A DNA stretch of 64,000 nucleotides from Petaurus breviceps papuanus. Taxonomy: Eukaryota > Chordata > Mammalia > Diprotodontia > Petauridae. The DNA is taken from contig JAMXIF010001195.1 in assembly GCA_028583685.1 (NCBI GenBank), forward strand, positions 13,180,182-13,244,181, in the 5' to 3' direction. The translations under genes were made by a program, and so were the position numbers. The notes under the pieces are model-generated. The model was given only the letters and a program-made list of their open reading frames with translations. It made no database searches and was not told the DNA's origin. This document shows positions 1-12,704 of the stretch, piece by piece. How positions within the stretch are numbered: the stretch's first letter is position 1; the number at the start of each line of letters is the position of its first letter.

Positions 1-57
<57 letters not shown>

Positions 58-119
58 GTCATCTATCTATCTATCTATCTATAAGTCTGTCTGTCTATGT
101 CTTTCTGTCTATCTATCTA

Positions 120-150
<31 letters not shown>

Positions 151-176
151 ATCTATCCATCTATTTATCTGTCTAT
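1..176. repeat. (TCTA)n microsatellite with TCTG variants
   Basis: Tetranucleotide tract, nearly pure TATC/TCTA for about 55 bases and then interrupted by TCTG and TCTT units. It runs off the left edge of the window, so its full length is unknown. Confidence 0.97.
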
Positions 177-202
177 CCTGTGTGCCTTTTACATGATCCT
201 TA

Positions 203-443
203 GGACAGCTAGGTGACATAGTAGATAAAAAGCAAGTCTTAAGTCAGCAAGACCTGAGTTCAAATACAGCCTCAGATACTTACTAGTCATGTGAACCTGG
301 GCAAATCACTTAACCCTGCTTGCCTTAGTTCCCTCATCTGTAAATGAACTGGAGAAGGAAATGGCAAACCACTCCAGTGTCTCTGCCAAGAAAACTCTAT
401 TTGGGGTCACAAAGAGTTAGACACAACTGAAATAACTGAAAGA
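203..443 (+). mobile_element. MAR1-type tRNA-derived SINE
   Basis: Begins ggacagctaggtgacatagt, has the tRNA-like B-box stretch gagttcaaatacagcctc, then cagatacttactag, gggcaaatcacttaaccc and a 3' half reading cactccagtg and ggggtcacaaagag. This is the long marsupial SINE with a CORE/MIR-like middle. The family name is from memory; SINE identity is secure. Confidence 0.88.
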
Positions 444-1849
444 TGGGAATGAACCTTGCCCACCCTCTATCACTTTTGCCTTTAACCTTCCTCCTCCAAC
501 CAAGGGTCTCCCCAAATTTCCCCCTCCTACTTACCATGTTGAGTAATAATGCTTGGGTTCAAAGCTTATACTCTCTACAGAATTTCACAAATTTACTTTC
601 CCACTGGAAGAAAAAAATCTCAATCTCTCCCTGCAGTCCTCTAGAGGCTATTTTCATTTTAACCTCATACCCCACTGCCTAGTGTTTAGTTATGTAATCA
701 ACTACTAAAAGTGCTGACAGGAATAATCATTCCAATTCTGGAGAAACTCCAATTGCTTACCAGCATTCTAGCAGGGTTTCTCTGAATGCTAATCTTTCCC
801 AGCAGTTTTGTTACCAGTTCCCATCCTTCTCTCTGCTAGTTGAAACCTCATATGGCTTCCCTCTCAATATAGTGCTTCCTTATCTGAACTCCTAATGGGA
901 TCACAAACAATTGAGCCTGTGTGGGAGCTAACAGGCATGAGGGTGGTGGGAGGGTTTAGAGAGGCAGAACCCACTCCCTTGCAATAGGTCATAGGATAAA
1001 GCACTTCTAGAAGGGCTTTAGCTTTCTTACATATTCCAGGCAGGCAGAATTGGTGACTGTAACAGCTGCCAAGGACAATCCATCTTCAGAGGGACACTCT
1101 TACCAGCATGAACAACCTTCCAGACATTTTCTTTCTATCCTTCAAACCAAACATGCTTGACAGAATCAATTTATCCTGCACGTAGATTTCATTCCATATC
1201 ACTTATTGGCACTGTTATTTTGGAATAGAGATGATTTCTTCAAAGGAGACAGGGCAGAAGAATGAGATAAAAGATGGGAAACATGGGATGGATTAAACCT
1301 ATTGTTAATAATAAAATGATGGATTATACTGTCTGAAAGAACATGGAATGATAAATAGCTCATATATAGTAGCATGTGCTGAACAGAAATCTGTAGCTGT
1401 CAACCACTATGTTTCTTAGGCTAACTAGTTAGCATGTTGCTTCAGCTCCAACTTTGTCAGAGAACAGTCAAAATACACCAAAGATGAACTGTTAACTGCT
1501 GATAGGACTTCTCATTGTGACCTATCACCTTAATGGAGGTGTTCCCATCTCAGACTACAAAATTATATTAGGAGGTCACTGCAATAAAATTCTATGGATG
1601 AAAGTAGGACCAAACAGATACAAGCGGAATACAGAACCACCCAACTGGTAGAATCTGAGCGGCATCAGTGAGCAGCCCCTCATATACAAAGGAAAAAGTG
1701 CTTATGTGCCCTAGGGAAGCAATGCAAACAGTACCTTCTACATTTGCAAATACCCACAGAAGGAATTTTGAATCTTTGCAATAAACCATGAGCCTTGAAT
1801 TATCAACCAGTGTAATCTGTGAAATGGATTTTATTACATTAATATGTGA
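444..1849. other. Unassigned intergenic DNA
   Basis: I recognise no gene, RNA or repeat family here. The open frames are short (80 codons or fewer) and without recognisable motifs. Confidence 0.6.
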
Positions 1850-1997
1850 GATATGTATGTGTAATATTATACATTAAAACACACATGTATTATTGCATAG
1901 ATAGATGTGTATATATTTATATATAATAGTAAATATAAACGTGTGTGCATATATGTGTATATATATATATATATGGTATATGCACATATACATACAA
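1850..1997. repeat. AT/GT-rich microsatellite
   Basis: Alternating TA and TG/CA steps with a (TA) core near 1958-1974. It abuts the 5' end of the next SINE. Confidence 0.85.
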
Positions 1998-2365
1998 TGA
2001 GAGTCTGTGTAGTCTAGTGGATAGAGAATCTCTGAGTCAGGAAGACATGGGTTCAAGTCCTACCTTTGATACATACTGACTTCACAACCCTGTGCAAGGT
2101 AAAGCCCCAGGTAATTCCTTCAGACTATAAATTGTAGATGTTGTTGTTCAATTGTCTCAGTCATGTTTGACTCTGTGATCCCATTTGGGGTTTTCCTGGA
2201 AAAGATACTGGAGTTGTTTGCTATTTCCTTCTTTAGCTCATTTTATGAATGAGGAAACTAAGGCAAGTAGGGTTAAGTGAGGTTTCAACCTGCATTGGTA
2301 GGGGGAGTTTCTTCACTCAGTAGTTTCCTAAACAAATTAAATCATAGGTCCAGTCCATATTTTTT
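1998..2365 (+). mobile_element. tRNA-derived SINE split by a nested MAR1 piece
   Basis: The outer SINE starts near gtctgtgtagtctagtgg, continues with gggttcaagtcctacc, and resumes after the insert with cctgcattggtaggggg and aaatcataggtccagtcc. This body with the 'cctgcattggtag' 3' region is a common marsupial SINE type distinct from MAR1. The nested element occupies about 2142-2279. Confidence 0.75.
2142..2279 (-). mobile_element. MAR1 SINE, partial, nested
   Basis: Reads ttgttgttcaattgtctcag, ccatttggggttttcctgg and gaggaaactaaggcaagt, which is the 3' half of a MAR1-type SINE in reverse orientation. It interrupts the SINE at 1998-2365 and lacks its tRNA-like head. Confidence 0.75.
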
Positions 2366-2374
2366 AAAAAAGAA

Positions 2375-2480
2375 AAGATAATAGAAGGCATATTGGAGAG
2401 CTGGCCTCTGAATCAGGGAGACCTGGGTTTAAATTCAGGCTCTGATAAATAGTACCATTGTGACTCTGGACACTTAAGTT
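2375..2480 (+). mobile_element. MIR-like SINE fragment
   Basis: ctggcctctgaatcaggga, gacctgggtttaaattcagg and the cacttaagttaacttcc tail match the tRNA-related head of a MIR-like SINE. Confidence 0.6.
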
Positions 2481-2985
2481 AACTTCCCAATAGAACCACC
2501 AATAAAGCCTTTCCAGCATGGTAGAACTGATCAAAGATTGGGATGTGCTGTCCTACACTTTGAGAAACCAGGGTTATCTTCATGTTCAGTGAGCCAAGCA
2601 GGAGGACTCTGGGAGCTTTCTTTTTCCTTGTAATGTTTACATATCTAGAGGTAAAGTTAGTTGTCAGTAAAAAATAATCAACTGGTAAGTAAATAAATAA
2701 GTGGGCAAATGAATGAATAAATAAATGAACAAATAAATAGATTGACATATCGAACAACCTACTAAAGAGTTATTTTATAGAGCTATAAATTATAGTAACA
2801 AAATTCATCTGGAAGAACAAAGAATATCAAGGAATTCAATTTAAAAAAAAAAGATGTGAAGGAAGGTGGACTAGTAGTTCCAGATTTCAAACTATATTAC
2901 AAAGTGGTAATCATCATAATGGTCTGATACTGGTTAAGTACTCTGCTGAGTGATGGATAAATGGAATAGTTTAGGCACACAGTAG

Positions 2986-3405
2986 TTGTGGTGATGGTTG
3001 TTCAGCCGGTTCAGTTATGTCTGACTCTTTATGACTGCATCTGGGATTTTCTTTTCTTTTTTAAAGCAATTGGGGTTGTGACTTGCTCCAGGTTACACGG
3101 CCAGTTATTTCTGGGTGTGGTGCTAAGTATCTGAGCCCGGATTCAATCCCAGGTCATCCCTACTCTGGGGCCAGTGCTCTTACTCACTGTGCCACCTGGC
3201 CACCCCTGTATCTGGGATTTTCTTAACAAAAATACTGGAGTGATTTGCCATTTCCTTCTTCAGTTTATTTTACAGATGAAGAAACTGAACCAAAGAGGGT
3301 TAAGTGATTTGTCCAGGGTCACACAGCTATATCTGAGGCCTAATTTGAACTCAGATCTTCCGGATTCCAGACCAGGTCTCTATCTACTGCATCACCTAGT
3401 TCCCC
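2986..3405 (-). mobile_element. MAR1-type SINE in L1, itself interrupted
   Basis: Reverse-oriented MAR1 SINE ending with cacctagttcccc. Flanking duplication is ttaggcacaca (2971-2981) versus ttaggtacaca (3406-3416), 10 of 11 matching. It is split by the SINE at 3054-3206. Confidence 0.88.
3054..3206 (-). mobile_element. WSINE-type SINE ('cacacccagaaataactggcc' class)
   Basis: Reverse orientation: T-rich tail at left, then acacggccagttatttctgg, tgagcccggattcaatccc and gccacctggccacccc. Target-site duplication tgcatctgggattttctt (3036-3053) and tgtatctgggattttctt (3207-3224), 17 of 18 matching. Confidence 0.92.
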
Positions 3406-4905
3406 TTAGGTACACAACATGCAATAGTAAGTGACCATAGAAATCTATTGTTTTATAAATTGAAAGATCAAAGTTTTTAGGATAAAAACTCATCATTTGA
3501 TAAAAATTGCTGATACTGGAAAGCAGTTTGGCAAAAACTAGGCCTAGATCAATATTGCATAACATGTACCAAGATAAGGTCAAAATGAATAAAATGTTTT
3601 AGACATAAGGGTCATATCATAAGTAAATTAGGGAAGCATGGAAAATTTTACCTGTTAGATCTATGTATGAGAGAAGGATTTATGACCAAATGAAAAATAG
3701 AGAGCATCACAGGATATAAATTGGATAATTCTGGTTACATGACATTTTTAAAAAAATTGCATAAATAAAATTAATTCAGTCAAAATTAGAAGGAAAACAG
3801 GAAACTGGAAAATCTTCATAGCAAGTTTCTCTGATAAGGGCTTCATTTCTCAAATACATAAGGAACTGAGCCAAATGTATAAAAAATAAGAGTCATTCTT
3901 CAGATGATAAATGATCAAAGGATAAGAACAAGCAGTTTTCAGAAGAAGAAATCAAGACTATCAATAGTCACATAAAAAAATGCTCTAATCACTGCTGATT
4001 AGAAAAATCCAAATTAAAACAACTCTGAGATACCACCTCACAACTCTTAGATTGGCCAAGTTGATAGAAAAGAAAAATGACAAATGCTAGTGGGTATATG
4101 GCAAAATTGGGAAACTAATACATGTGTTGGTAGAGTTGTGAACTAGTTCAACCATTCTAGAGAACAAGTTGAAACTAGACTCAAAGTGTTATAAAACTAT
4201 GCACTCTTTTTGATCCAGCAGTACCACTACTATGTCTGTGTTTCAAAGAGATAAAAGGAAATGGGAAAGGACCTGTTTCTACCAAAAAAAAATTTATAGC
4301 ACCTCTTTTCGTGTTGGCAAAGAATTGGAAATTGAGAGGATATCCATCAAGTGGGGAATGACTGAACAAGGTGTGGTATATGATTGTGATGAAATACTAT
4401 TATGCTATCAGAAATAACAAGCAGGGTGGATTCAGAAAGCAAAACAAAACAAAATTGAAGTTATGTGAACTCATGAAAAGTGAAGTGAGTGGAACTAGGA
4501 GACTGTTGTATATAGCAACAGCAATATTATAAGGATGATCAACTGTGAAAGACTTAGCTACTCTAATAGTCGCAATGATCCAAGACAATTCCAAAGGACC
4601 CATGATAAAAAATGCTATCCACTTCCAGAAAGAGAACTGATGAACTCTACATGCAATTTGAAGTATAGTTTTTACTCCATTTATTTTTGTTTTATTTTAT
4701 TTGTTTTTTTTTTTGCAACATGGCTAATATGGAAATACATTTTGCCTGACTTCATATGTATAATTGATATCAAATTGCTTGCCTTCTCAAAGGGGGTCAT
4801 GAGAGGGAGGGAGAGTGTTTGGAACTCAACATTTTAAAAGATGATTGTTAAAATCTTTTACATGTAATTGGAAAATATTTAACAAAATAGTAATTTTTTT
4901 TTAGA

Positions 4906-5270
4906 AATTGGATATATGATTTCATTGGTAAACTATCTATTCCCATACAAATATATATCGACCTTTCAAGTCATAGTATGTGAAAGTTGCCCTTGTAAAC
5001 TCTCTACTCTGTGAACATGATCATTTCCTAAAATAGAAGCCGTGGAGAGAAAATCACATATGAAAAAAAACTTGTTAAAAATGGTCAAAATTCATCCTAT
5101 ATCCATGTAAAAATCATCTAAAGTTTCTTGAAAAAATGGAATTACAGATATAACTCTGTTCAATAGGCCTCCATTTATTAATCAGAGGCATGAAAAGGAG
5201 CCAAATGTATGAAAGCTATTTACCATAATCTTAGGGGATTTTCATTCTACACTCTAAGTGAAAGAAGAAT
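4906..5270. other. Unassigned DNA
   Basis: No recognisable feature. Confidence 0.5.
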
Positions 5271-5760
5271 TCCCTATCTATAACAAGATCTTCCATGTGT
5301 TCCTGTTTGCAGATGATATTCTGTATTTTGCCTCAAGTTATAGAACATTACAGCATATCTTAAATGAGAACCATAACCGCTCAAAAAGTTTAGCCCAACT
5401 ATCCATGCTGTGAAAACCAAGTGCATGAATATTATCTTTTTCAAGAATGTGATAAGAAATTGAATGTACAACCATTATTTCTGGCCCTTCAAGAAATATA
5501 TCTTGAGCAGATACTTTAGAGGGACAACAAATTCAGTACAGAATTAAATAGGAATAGGGAAAGGGGCTTGACTGCCTTTGGGAAATTGTGCAAGGGTTTC
5601 AATATTCCCAATCTTCTCCTCATGGAAAAGGATCATCAATATTTTCCCTATGCTACTACATGACTCTGAACCATGGCATACCACAATCTTCAAGGAATTT
5701 AAGTTGACCTCTTAAAAGACCATGGAGACCTCTTAAAAGACTGGTGAAGACAGGTAGGTT
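5271..5760 (+). mobile_element. Ancient non-LTR LINE reverse-transcriptase scrap
   Basis: In frame from 5297 the translation reads VFLFADDILYFASSYRTLQH, with the catalytic FADD box of non-LTR reverse transcriptases at 5306-5317. Further frames reading GKGA.LPLGN and LLHDSEPWHT (about 5555-5680) resemble the region after the RT core in RTE/CR1-type LINEs. Several stops and frame changes show a dead copy. The clade (RTE versus CR1/L2) is uncertain. Confidence 0.6.
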
Positions 5761-7270
5761 CCAAAATATTATAAGTGAAAAAAGATAAGATTAGAAAATA
5801 TGATGAATTAATTATGTGACAACAGTGAGAGATAACCAATGGGCAGTTTAACTGTTTCATTATTACACATTCATTATCAAGAGATGTAGACATATGGTGA
5901 TGGATTATGGGAAGGGTATTGACATAGTTGTCAAAGGGTGTATATTGTGATGGTTACCATAGCAAGAAATACCATAATAATGAGAACAAAGATCCAGTTA
6001 AGTATTCAAAAGAAAACTGAAAAAATACCAACTATAGTACTTTTCCACCATCTTATTCCTAACTTGGGCAGTAATAGCAATAATACCAACATGATCAAAG
6101 GCACTGAGCCTCTCCACATGCTGCCCTTCCATTCATGGAAACTATACTCTAACTTCTTGGATAAAGATGGTTAAAGCATGTTTAATAAATCATGTGGTTT
6201 CACAAAGTGGGTTGTCTGTATAACAATATGAATAGAAAGGCTTATGTTTGAGAAGTGGATTCCTAGCAGAGTATAGAAGGGTTCTCTGAAGTCTCAGATA
6301 TTATTTTATAGTATTTCCCCCTCATGAAACCAAGAGATCATTTTCTATCATGGCCCTAGAATTCAGAATCTATGTCAGTAAGGGTTCTTTCTTTCCCAGC
6401 CCTTTTCTAGTCTGAGGTTTGTCAGGTTTGGATGGCTTGTACATGGGAATAGAAACTGATTAGATAATTAATAGATGTGACACTTTCATATAGGGCTACA
6501 GAAAACAGTATTTAGGCCTGGTGCAAGCTACTATTGAATCCATAATAGCTCAAAGGTCACTTGAGAAAACTCAATGAATCCAGCCTGAATTCAGCCATCA
6601 CATTCATATAGTATGAAAGATACTAATCAAAAAGCATACAAATATGGTGGCTCCTCTTTTGTCCTTATTGTGAGAATAAATCAATATAAAATATTGTATG
6701 ATCATTTCCATTTCCTCTCTATTTGTTTTACATATTTCATCTACAAATGTTTTCAAGATGATCTGGCTTAGATTGACCTCGTATCAAGATCACTTTACTT
6801 GATTTCTCTTCAAATGATTTCCCCCCCATTTTGTGAAATGAGATTGACTAATATTGGAATGAAGAAGATCAAAGAATGGGTCAAACTAATGTTGAGAGTA
6901 GATGAAGCAAAGATAATGGATGAAGGAGGAAAGAGAATGACAACTTATTTTGCCTGTTTTTTTTCCTAAAAGGACTAGAAGGGATTGAACAAAAGTGATT
7001 AAAATTTGAAATGAAAAAATGATAGACTAGCTAGCTGCCCTCAGAAAGTCTAAATACTTGGCCCAAACTGTATCTCAGGTTTATTATTGGCAGATGTGAT
7101 TACTGAGCTTCTGTTGTCATTGAAAAATTCACTGAAACTGGAGGAAAGGATCCATCTGCCTGGCAAATGTCTTCCTGAAATTCAAAAATAAAAAAAACCA
7201 ACAACCAAACAAAAGCATGACATTTAAAATCTATAAACTGATTAGTCATACTTTGATTCCTCTACAAATT
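5761..7270. other. Unassigned DNA
   Basis: No gene or repeat recognised over about 1.5 kb. It may hold decayed LINE sequence downstream of the RT scrap, but I cannot show it. Confidence 0.5.
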
Positions 7271-7272
7271 CT

Positions 7273-7490
7273 GGAACATGATTAGAGATAGTTTAATGGA
7301 TAGAGGAAAGCCTTGGAAGACTTAGAATCAATTCTTACCTATGGAATATGCTAACTATGAGATCATAGACAATCAACTTAACATCTTAGTCTCCCAGGCT
7401 ATTCTGTAAGATTACATGTTACAGACAACTTGCTGATCTGCATCAGGAGAGAAAATTTCCACACTGGAACTTCCTTAAGCAAATGAAGTC
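7273..7490 (+). mobile_element. Old tRNA-derived SINE
   Basis: agtttaatggatagaggaaa, then a head like that of the SINE at 1998, followed by ctgatctgcatcaggaga, cacactggaacttccttaag and aaatgaagtcatag. This is the same body plan as the 'cctgcattggtag' SINE, strongly diverged. Confidence 0.65.
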
Positions 7491-7754
7491 ATAGATAACT
7501 CTCCCTCACACACACAAAACAAAAACAAAAGACATATAGTCAATGTCATTTTGTTCGATGCAGTTGGGTGCTTGTTTTTCTAGTACCTTGTGACTCTCTT
7601 CTAAACAAAAAATACATGATGTACAAGTGTGATGCTAATGAATTATCACAGACCTTTGTTTCTTTCATTTTTTGATCCCATACCATATTTTCTGGCATAA
7701 TTTTTGCTATCCTTCCTGTGCTCATGCACATTCCCAATGATGAGACTGAGTACT

Positions 7755-7897
7755 CAGGTCAAGGTGTATGTATGTGTGTATATGTAAGTATATAATATGT
7801 ACAATTGATATATACACAATATGTATATGTATATATCTACATAAACACATGCATCACATACATGCATGTGAAAATTGAAGTATATACTTATGTATTT
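7755..7897. repeat. TA/TG microsatellite
   Basis: Alternating TATG/TACA tract next to the poly-T end of the reverse-oriented L1. It may have grown from that L1's A-rich tail. Confidence 0.8.
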
Positions 7898-8845
7898 CAA
7901 TTTAATATATTTTATTTTTCCCCAATTGCATGTTAAAACAATTTTTAGCATTAAAAAATTTCCAGATTCTATTCCTCCTTCCCTCCCCTTTCCCTTCCCT
8001 GACATGGTAGGCAATCAGATATAGATTATACATATGCAATCATGTAAAACATTTCCATATTAGTCATTTTGTATTAGAAGACTTGAATAAAACAAGAAGA
8101 ATGAAAGTGAAAAATAGCATGTTCAATCTGTATTTAAACAATATCAGTTCTTTCTCTGGAGGTGTATAGCAGGCTTCATTATTAGTCCTTGGGGATTATC
8201 TTGGATCATTTTATTGCTGATAATAGCTAAGACATTCACCGTTCTTCATCTAACAATATTGTTGTTACTACAGGCAATGTTCTCCTGGCTCTGCTCAATT
8301 CATCTTGCATCAGTTCATGTAAGTCTTTCCAGGATTTTCTGAAATCTTCCTCATCACAATAATATTCCATCACAATCATATACCACAGTTTTTTTTAGTC
8401 CTCAGTTGATGATCATCCCTTCAATTTCCAGTTCTTAGTCCATTCAAAAAGAGATCCTATAAATATTTTTTACAAATAGGTCCTTTTCCTTTTTCTATTT
8501 CTTTGGGATATACACCTAGAAGTGGTATTACTGGCCAAAGGATATGCACAATTGTATAACCCTTTGGGCATAGTTCCAAATTGCTCTGCAGAATAGTTGG
8601 ATCACTTCACAGCTCCACCAACAATGCATTAGTGTCCCGGTTTTCTAATATACCCTCCAATATCCATCATTTTCCTTTTTTGTCACATTATCTGAATTGA
8701 TAGGTATGCTGTGATATCTCATAGTTGTTTTAATTTGCATTCCTCTAGTCAATAGTTATTTAGAGCATTTTTTATAGCTGTACATAGCTTTGATTTTTTT
8801 GTCTGAAAACTGCTTGTTCATATCCTTTGACCATTTGACAATAAT
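7898..8845 (-). mobile_element. L1 LINE 3' end (ORF2 C-terminus and 3' UTR)
   Basis: Reverse complement of the same 3' region as the L1 at 2762-4905. From 8845 leftward it reads the KDMNKQFSD-like segment, the 'cctatcagatt' and 'ccaacaatgcatt' (antisense) landmarks, and then the 3' UTR ending at the A-rich boundary near 7898. The coding part is broken. Confidence 0.87.
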
Positions 8846-9084
8846 ACATCTGTATATGTATACACACACAATTGTGTGGGCATTCTATATATTATGCACA
8901 CTTTGAAATGCTCAAGTTCTTTGTGAAATTTCTCTACTTTTTTGTCTTCTGCATTGGATGCTGGTGCATAAGTAGCTCCACATGTTTCCAGTATAAAATA
9001 TATATTTTTTAAATCTGGCAATTAAAACTTTCACATTTGAGTTCAGATGATTTCTCCATGCTTTTTTACACATTGATCAGTCTC

Positions 9085-9400
9085 ATTTCTCTTCATTTCA
9101 TCAAAATTGTCCTTCTTATACTTCTTCCTGGAACTCCTGGCTCCTTTCAAGCCTTACCTCCAGCTTCAGCTTCTTCAAGAAGTCTTTTATGATCCCCCCT
9201 ATTATTAGTACTCCCCCATAAGTGAGTAATTATCTTCTATATGTTTATTACTGACTTCTCTAGGAACTTGCATTCCCCAAGTAGAATATTGAGTAAGCTC
9301 CTTGAGATCAGGGACTGTTTCACTTTTGTCCTTATATCCTGAGTGGCTAGCATAGTACCTGGCCCATAGTACATACTTAATAACAGTTTGGGGATTGACA
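9085..9400 (+). mobile_element. L2 LINE 3' end
   Basis: Contains the L2 C-terminal landmark ttcaagaagtcttttatgat and the 3' UTR signature tccttgagatcagggactg, tcctgagtggctagcatagt, acctggcccatagtacatac, ttaata. 5'-truncated and diverged. Confidence 0.8.
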
Positions 9401-10545
9401 CAATGTTAAAGTGCACTAATTATCAAATGTTCCATTTGTATATGCTTATTTTTGGAACTGAAAAGAAATATTAACAAGAGTCTCATGAAATACGACTACT
9501 TGTTGCCTTTGGATTCATAATAAAGCAAGCTTTATAAATAAAGTCATTTCTTTGAAGAAAATCTACATTTTTTTTCCATTTGTGAGTGATTTCTTGATGT
9601 CTTTTCCTTTCAGTTGGAACAAGAATGTCAATATGGTTCAGTTCTTTGATTAGTTTATCAGCTTATCAGACAAATGTCAAATGAATGAAATAGTTGAATT
9701 AATATTTAGAGATGATTTAAGGTCTTTGTGGTTCCTGGTATGTTCTGTCCCTCTTCCTGCTTTTCTGCCATTGTCACTGTTGAAATGAAAATGATTTGTG
9801 TAGGCCTGTATAACATTTTGTACTTTTCGTGGGTTGACAACACCACTACCCTGTAGAAATGTGACAAGATGGCTATCCGTATAATGGTGAGCTCCTCCAC
9901 AATTGGTTAGAATTGACCAATGGTAGCAGACAGTCTGTCTCTAGAGTCACACTCAAAACCTTCCAGATCTGGTATATCAATAGCATAATTTTTGAGAATA
10001 TGAGGTGACTTCTATTCATTTAGGAACCACGTGAGAAGGGATTTTTAAATAAGGTTGTCAACATGATAAAATAAATATATGAATTTTAATATTGTCAGTA
10101 TAGAGAAGCAATAAAGAAAAGTCAATAATTATTTACAGTAGATTTTATAATACAGTTGATCTTTCTCATAATATTGTGATTAGTCTAATATTAAAAATCA
10201 GTTTGAATTGTGAGAGAAAAATTGATTTTTTTGAGATGTATGTTTATAAGAGGGAAGAAGGCTGGCTATAGGAGAAGAGGAGTGGATTTTGGTGGAGAGC
10301 AGAGAGGGGTCCAAACCAAGATTACAATTTTGGATAATTCTATAAAATAGATGATCTGGATACAAATAATCAAAAAACAGAGAATTAAGCCTAGAGATCA
10401 ACTTTTTTTCTTCTATGTTTGTCTTGTTTAGTTTACCTCCACTTGAATTATATTATCTAGCAAGGTTTTTCCTGCATATGTTTTAAAATAGATATGTGCA
10501 CATGAAAAGTGAATGAAGGGATTCTACTCTGTCAATTTGTGGAAC
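9401..10545. other. Unassigned DNA
   Basis: AT-rich, no recognisable coding or repeat signal. Confidence 0.5.
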
Positions 10546-10560
10546 AAGAAATTGGATTGT

Positions 10561-10760
10561 GGGGGGCAGCTAGGTGGTGCAGTGAATAGAGCACTGGCCC
10601 TGGAGTCAGGAGGACCTGAGTTCAAATCTGACCTTAGACACTTAAAATAAAAAATAGTCATGTGACCTTGGGCAAATCACTTAATGCCAGTTACCCTACC
10701 TTCCTCCCCTCCAGAAAGCAAAAACAAAACAAAACAAAAAACAACAAAATGAAACAAAAA
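10561..10760 (+). mobile_element. WSINE-type SINE, full length
   Basis: Starts ggggggcagctaggtggtgc, with gagttcaaatctgacctta (B box) and gaccttgggcaaatcactta, ending in an A-rich tail containing (caaaa)n. Target-site duplication agaaattggattgt on both sides (just before 10561 and near 10762-10775) is identical, so the insertion is fairly young. Confidence 0.93.
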
Positions 10761-10775
10761 AAGAAATTGGATTGT

Positions 10776-11836
10776 AGGTATACCTGCTGTTGCAGGCATT
10801 CAAATTGGGGTAGATGTGCACTTGTGAGTGTTTTAGTACAGGGTCTGCATTGGCTAGGGAGCTCCCCATCAACTATACCTAAGATATTTAGAGAAGTCTC
10901 TCTGGACTACATAGAATTCTATGCATCTAGATTATGCTTGGTTACAATCCACTAAGCTAGATCAAGGCCATGCTATATTTTCTAGGAAATGAGCCAAGTG
11001 AAACTATCTAAATTTGCTTTCTCAGCATATGTAAAAATAAGAAAACTATTACTTGATCCATGCTAAAGATACAATATCAATGCTGACTCTAATGCAAACC
11101 AGTTTGTAGGAACAAGTCCTACAAGTCAGGTAAAAAAAAGGACAAAACCACAAAGAACTTTTCAAGATGGTCTTTCAGATAAGAATAGAATATGTGCTCC
11201 ATGCACATTTATTCTCTATTCTGTTGCTAAATAAGAAAGGAAAAAATATTTTCAAGTGAAAAATATCAGAGTTTAACTCAAATAGTTTCAGTTTGAGTTA
11301 AGCCACTTATGGCAGAAGAAATGCATAAGTTACTTATCAATTGGCTGAAAGTCAGCAGGACTTTTTCAGGCTTATGAGATAACACCCATTCATTTCATTC
11401 ATATACATTAACAAAATCCTAACTACATTACCATTTGCAAGGGAAAAAAAAATAGGTGCTCCACATTTTAAAAAAAAAAGTAGTCAAACTGTGAATTTTC
11501 CAATTTTCCCTTGTAAAGTAACAGTGTGACTAATTCTATCATTCATGCTAACATAGGGGAACAAAGTACGAATAGCCCAAAACAATAGGGAATCTAAGTT
11601 TCACTTTTATTTGGCTTTGAAAATTTAATGCTTTGTCAAAAATCTGGGGCAAGGACTATATTTGAAAATGGGTGTGGCTGCAGTTCTGAGAATTTACAAC
11701 ATGTCAGGTAAAATAATAGAACTATACTTTGAAGATACCAACAGGGAAGTAGGAAGAATGTCCAGATTACCCACCCTTGCAAATGTGTTTTGTAAGTAGA
11801 AGAGGTAATGATCTCACTGAGAAGACAAAAGCAAAA
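10776..11836. other. Unassigned DNA
   Basis: No recognisable feature apart from short A runs. Confidence 0.5.
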
Positions 11837-11851
11837 AAAAGTTATCTTTGG

Positions 11852-12019
11852 GTTTTTTTTTTTTTGCTTTTTGGAGGGGGGAAGGAAGGTCAATTGGGGT
11901 TAAGTGACTTGCCCAAGGTCACACAGCTAGTAAGTGTTAAGTGTCTGAGGCCGGATTTGAACTTAGGTCCTCCTGACTCCAGGGCTGGTGCTCGATTCAC
12001 TGCGCCACCTAGCTGCCCC
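11852..12019 (-). mobile_element. WSINE-type SINE, full length
   Basis: Reverse orientation with a 13-T tail, gtgacttgcccaaggtcaca, gaggccggatttgaac and gcgccacctagctgcccc. Duplication aaaagttatctttgg at 11837-11851 and 12020-12034 is 15 of 15 identical. Confidence 0.95.
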
Positions 12020-12034
12020 AAAAGTTATCTTTGG

Positions 12035-12700
12035 ATGACCAGAAGTTGTATCATTCAGGTGAACACATCATCGTGTTTCTACCTTCATCACATATACATA
12101 TTTTGTGTATATGTGTATTATGAACATATAATGTGAATTTCAATAGTGTGGGTATACCTACCACCAATGGAGATCACAAAACTTTGATGCCTTATCAGGT
12201 TACATGATTTCTTTAGACAAAACAATTCAGCATTTATTGGCCAATATTTTGATGATGTGCCATTGTAAACATAGGATTGTCCTTGGACAATGGAAATTCA
12301 GTCTGTTGCCAGGGGCATACTAAATTTTTTTGTTCTATAGGCACAATCTCCACAAACTTCCATTCCCATTGGTGGATGGGATCCCCTAGACAGCTAACTA
12401 CTTCTTTATTCTGGATTCTAGGGATTAACCTGAGGATCTGAGATTCTAGTGCTTTCACTCATGAGTCCACATTAGCAGGCTTCCTAATAATGACAATAAG
12501 TGAGACTTCATTTAACTTTTAGGAAAGTGTATTTACTGAGGGATATAGTAAACACAATATTAAAAAAAAACATTTACCTCCTTCAAAATCAAGGACCTTC
12601 TAGATTATTGCAATATTCACCAACCTATCTCTATTACATAGGCAGGGGTAGTATTTAGTCCAGGTATGTCAACCCCCTGCATTCATGTTCTATGAGCACC
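12035..12700. other. Unassigned DNA
   Basis: No recognisable feature. Confidence 0.5.
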
Positions 12701-12704
12701 ATGT

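Larger units (their letters stand above)
2762..4905 (+). mobile_element. L1 LINE, 5'-truncated (ORF2 C-terminus and 3' UTR)
   Basis: Translation fragments match the L1 ORF2p C-terminal third. Around 2765-2970 is the thumb/post-RT region (frames reading like [12 protein letters not shown] and EGGLVVPDF, broken). From 3890 to 4417 comes the C-terminal end with IREMQIKTTLRYHLT-like sequence, then FDPAIPLL-like sequence, ending GMTEQGVVYDCDEILLCYQK at 4358-4417. The L1 3' UTR follows to a short A-rich end near 4905. ORF2 is broken many times. The copy is interrupted at 2986-3405 by a SINE that holds another SINE. Confidence 0.9.
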
